Positions 13,346 through 15,383 of a stretch of DNA of 15,383 nucleotides are shown in pieces (position 1 is the first letter of the stretch; every line of letters starts with the position of its first letter). Where the stretch lies: positions 1 through 15,383 of the forward strand of contig JAFDAT010000031.1 in NCBI GenBank assembly GCA_019313725.1, read 5' to 3'. Both the position numbers and the translations under genes were made by a program. The DNA is from Deltaproteobacteria bacterium. Lineage in GTDB: Bacteria > Desulfobacterota > Desulfobacteria > Desulfobacterales > B30-G6. The notes beneath the pieces are model-generated. The model was not told the DNA's origin, searched no databases, and worked only from the letters and a program-made list of their open reading frames with translations.

Positions 13346-14614
13346 ATGTACGATTTTCTACTCACCCCGGAAGAGCAGGACCTGAAAAAAGAAGTGCGCC
13401 AATTCGTCCGTGAAGAAATCACCAGCGATTTTTTGCGAAAAATGGACAATGACGACATTACCTACCCCAGAGAATTCGTGAAAAAACTGGCAGCCAGAGG
13501 CTTGAGGGGCATCCGGTTCCCCAAAAAATATGGGGGACGCGAAATGAGCTGGGTGGCCGATGTAACGGCCAACGAAGAGATCGGTTGTCTGGGCATGGCC
13601 CTGGGGTGCGCATTTGTCATGCCTTCCATCGTGGGTGAAGCCCTGAACATGTTCGGCACCGAGGAGCAGAAGCAGAAATACCTGAAGCCCTATATCGAAG
13701 GAAAACTGGTGGCGGCAGAAGCGCTCACCGAGCCCAGGGGCGGGTCGGATTTTTTCGGCGCCATGACCCGGGCGGAACTCGAAGGGGACCATTTCATATT
13801 GAACGGCATGAAAAGATTTGTCGTGGGCGCCGAAGGGGCCGATTTTTTCCTGGTTTACTGCAAAACAAATTTCGACCCCGCTGCTCACAAATACAGCCGC
13901 ATCAGCCTTTTTATCGTGGAAAAGGGGCCCGGTGTTGAAACGGAATACCTTTACGGTCTTATGGGATGCCGGGGAGGCGGCACCGGGCGGCTGGTGTTCA
14001 GAGATGTGAAGGTGCCCAGGGAAAACCTGGTGGGGGAACTGCACGGGGGCGCTCTCTGTTTCCACCAGATGATGATTCCTGAGCGCCTGACATCCGCCAG
14101 CGCATGCCTGGGCGTCTGGGGAGCCCTGGATCTGGCCGTCCGCTATACAGACAAAAGAAGGACCTTCGGCAAGCAGATCCGCAAATACCAGGGCGTCAGT
14201 TTCAAGATCGCCGATGCCGTCACCCAGCTCGATGCCGCCCGCAGCATCAGCTACATGGCGGCCAGGGCCGTGGATGAAAATTACGCCAATGTCCGCCGTA
14301 TCGTCAGCGAGGCCAAGCGTTTCGCCACCGAAGCGGCATGGGATATCGTCAACAATGCCATGCAGGTCATGGGGGGGATCGGGTATACAGATGTCTACCC
14401 GATTGAAAGGGCCTTGCGGGATATCCGGCTCGGTATGATCTGGACCGGCACCAGCGAGATCATGAACCTCATGATCCAGCATGAATACTACAATGAGGTC
14501 CTGGATCCGGCTTATGACCGCCGCAGGATGGAAAAAGACGCCATGCATCCGGACGACTCGGAACGCTGCTTCACGGATGAGGATATGCAGGCGGTATTTG
14601 GAGATGGCCTCTAG
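13346..14614 (+). CDS. Acyl-CoA dehydrogenase
   Basis: The 422-residue flavoprotein carries all ACAD landmarks: EALTEPRGGSD (125-135), the beta-domain NGMKRFV (153-159), RRTFGKQIRKYQGVSFKIAD (271-290) and VMGGIGYTDVYPIERALRD (341-359). The active-site base looks displaced: the medium-chain position reads WTGTSEI with Thr367 where Glu376 of MCAD would be, while Glu246 in IPERLTSA fits the isovaleryl-CoA dehydrogenase position. A C-terminal extension of about 40 residues follows (DRRRMEKDAMHPDDSERCFT). The start at 13346 follows AAAAAGGAGG closely; in-frame upstream codons to 13268 lack family character. It is transcribed away from livK and shares its intergenic control region. The substrate is unknown; the importer cargo or a later intermediate is possible. 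Confidence 0.93.
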   Translation: MYDFLLTPEEQDLKKEVRQFVREEITSDFLRKMDNDDITYPREFVKKLAARGLRGIRFPKKYGGREMSWVADVTANEEIGCLGMALGCAFVMPSIVGEALNMFGTEEQKQKYLKPYIEGKLVAAEALTEPRGGSDFFGAMTRAELEGDHFILNGMKRFVVGAEGADFFLVYCKTNFDPAAHKYSRISLFIVEKGPGVETEYLYGLMGCRGGGTGRLVFRDVKVPRENLVGELHGGALCFHQMMIPERLTSASACLGVWGALDLAVRYTDKRRTFGKQIRKYQGVSFKIADAVTQLDAARSISYMAARAVDENYANVRRIVSEAKRFATEAAWDIVNNAMQVMGGIGYTDVYPIERALRDIRLGMIWTGTSEIMNLMIQHEYYNEVLDPAYDRRRMEKDAMHPDDSERCFTDEDMQAVFGDGL

Positions 14615-14682
14615 TGGCATAAAAGACACAATTCGATCCAATCTCGCCAATATGAAGCAAAATGAGAAAACGATCTAAAAAT

Positions 14683-14962
14683 ATGAAAAAAATAACAGTG
14701 ATTGCCATTGAGACAAATGTACCCGCAAATTCAACTGATGCCTGAACGGCTGATTACCGAGGACGGTAACGTAATCTGTTCCGGAGGAAATTCCATTTAT
14801 GATCTGTCGCTATATATGATTGAAAAGTATTGTTTAAAAAATACTCGGGACTTTCACCTGCTGAGTACAGAAAAAAATTTTAAGGAACTTCTAATTTTTA
14901 TAAACGGTAGAACGTCACGCGGCCCAAGCACCTGCGCTTCGCGAGTGATTCATTTACTTTAG
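14683..14962 (+). pseudogene. Remnant of a GlxA-type (DJ-1/PfpI + AraC) transcriptional regulator
   Basis: An ATG at 14683 begins MKKITVIAIET, the typical first strand of a DJ-1/PfpI domain, but this frame stops at 14743. From about 14711 another frame reads RQMYPQIQLMPERLITEDG, then NVICSGGNSIYDLSLYMIEKYC. This matches the end of the DJ-1-like domain in GlxA-family regulators (YP.v.L.p..l..DdG...caGG...DL.L.liEkYC). In an intact protein well over 100 residues lie between these pieces and an AraC-type DNA-binding domain follows; both are missing. The sequence after the Cys is not recognisable. So the gene has an internal deletion, a frame change and a lost C-terminus. The region is also AT-richer than its neighbours. 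Confidence 0.72.
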
Positions 14963-14993
14963 ATCACTTACCACTTTACCTTTTAGATGCCTA

Positions 14994-15383
14994 CTACATC
15001 CCCAATGCATCCGCCAGTTTATCATGGTGATAGGCCGTATCGCCCAGAATGTACTCAAATGCTTTGGCCCTCCGGTAAAACAGGCCGATATTGAATTCAC
15101 GTGTGGTGCCGATACCGCCGTGAATCTGAACGGCACGTTCGGTAATAAACTTGTACTGCTCGTTCACCTGTGCCTTGAGCGCCGACACTTCCTTGGTGGC
15201 CTCCATACCTTGGTCCAGCATCCAGACCACCTTGTGCAGATAGTATATGCTGGTGTCATAAGCCACACGCATATCGGCCATGTAGTGCTGAATGGCCTGA
15301 AACCCGCCGATGGGCGTGCTGTACTGCACCCTTTCCTTGGCATAGGCCGTGGTTTTGTTTTTAATGATACGGCGACCACCGAG
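14994..15383 (-). CDS. Acyl-CoA dehydrogenase family protein, C-terminal part (runs off the window)
   Basis: The frame is open to the window edge, and 129 residues to the TAG stop are visible. They cover the C-terminal helical ACAD domain: ERVQYSTPIGGFQAIQHYMADM near the N-terminal edge (the R-x-x-F-x3-I-x2-FQ FAD/dimer motif with Tyr for Phe), then AVQIHGGIGTTREFNIGLFYRR. Where medium-chain enzymes have YEGT the sequence is YILGDT, so no glutamate base is there; whether the alternative base exists lies outside the window. It resembles the smaller, non-YEGT ACAD at 4832-5998 and may also belong to a heteromer with a gene upstream on the minus strand. Confidence 0.88.
   Translation of the reverse strand, partial: LGGRRIIKNKTTAYAKERVQYSTPIGGFQAIQHYMADMRVAYDTSIYYLHKVVWMLDQGMEATKEVSALKAQVNEQYKFITERAVQIHGGIGTTREFNIGLFYRRAKAFEYILGDTAYHHDKLADALGM

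Noticed and set aside
13358..14650. A 430-codon open frame on the minus strand opposite the plus-strand ACAD gene
   Set aside because: It mirrors a well-supported ACAD gene, has no ribosome site, and its product is rich in His/Pro/Gly without a family pattern.

Overview
The window looks like chromosomal DNA of a Gram-negative, probably anaerobic bacterium of the Desulfobacterota (sulfate-reducer-like Deltaproteobacteria). This is inferred from gene content: several acyl-CoA dehydrogenases (ACADs) beside a complete branched-chain/organic-acid ABC importer, a 4-hydroxybenzoyl-CoA-type thioesterase, a universal stress protein and an outer-membrane barrel protein. No rRNA, tRNA, CRISPR or intact mobile element was seen.

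Left part (1-4.7 kb): the 3' end of a TPR + CsgG/FlgT-like envelope protein (+) converges on a thioesterase-GGDEF gene pair (-), with a near-perfect bidirectional terminator between them. Next comes a regulatory zone (2.5-4.1 kb). It holds a 45-residue ORF with a strong ribosome site, a universal stress protein gene, and two sigma70-type promoters with the same 13-bp dyad (ACCAC-N3-GTGGT) between -35 and -10. Each of these promoters leads into a short apparently non-coding unit built as 5' hairpin, CCTCCTT linker, GC hairpin. A third copy of the dyad lies upstream of the small ORF/stress-protein unit. A small outer-membrane beta-barrel gene (-) follows.

Central part (4.8-12.9 kb, all - strand): read in transcription order, livK, livH, livM, livG, livF, a 73-residue membrane protein, a catalytic-type ACAD and an ACAD without recognisable catalytic glutamate. 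The livK promoter is visible. Strong hairpins sit in the livK-livH and livH-livM gaps, and a large nested inverted repeat separates the importer genes from the ACAD pair. The simplest reading is uptake of a carboxylic acid or branched-chain compound followed by alpha,beta-dehydrogenation of its CoA ester by a heteromeric ACAD.

Right part (12.9-15.4 kb): a 443-bp divergent regulatory region with a spaced perfect inverted repeat, another ACAD (+), a decayed remnant of a GlxA-type (DJ-1/PfpI + AraC) regulator, and the 3' part of a fourth ACAD (-) running off the window.

Most notable are the paired small-RNA candidates sharing an operator-bearing promoter, the ACAD pair with an asymmetric active site, and repeated placement of stop codons inside terminator-like hairpins.
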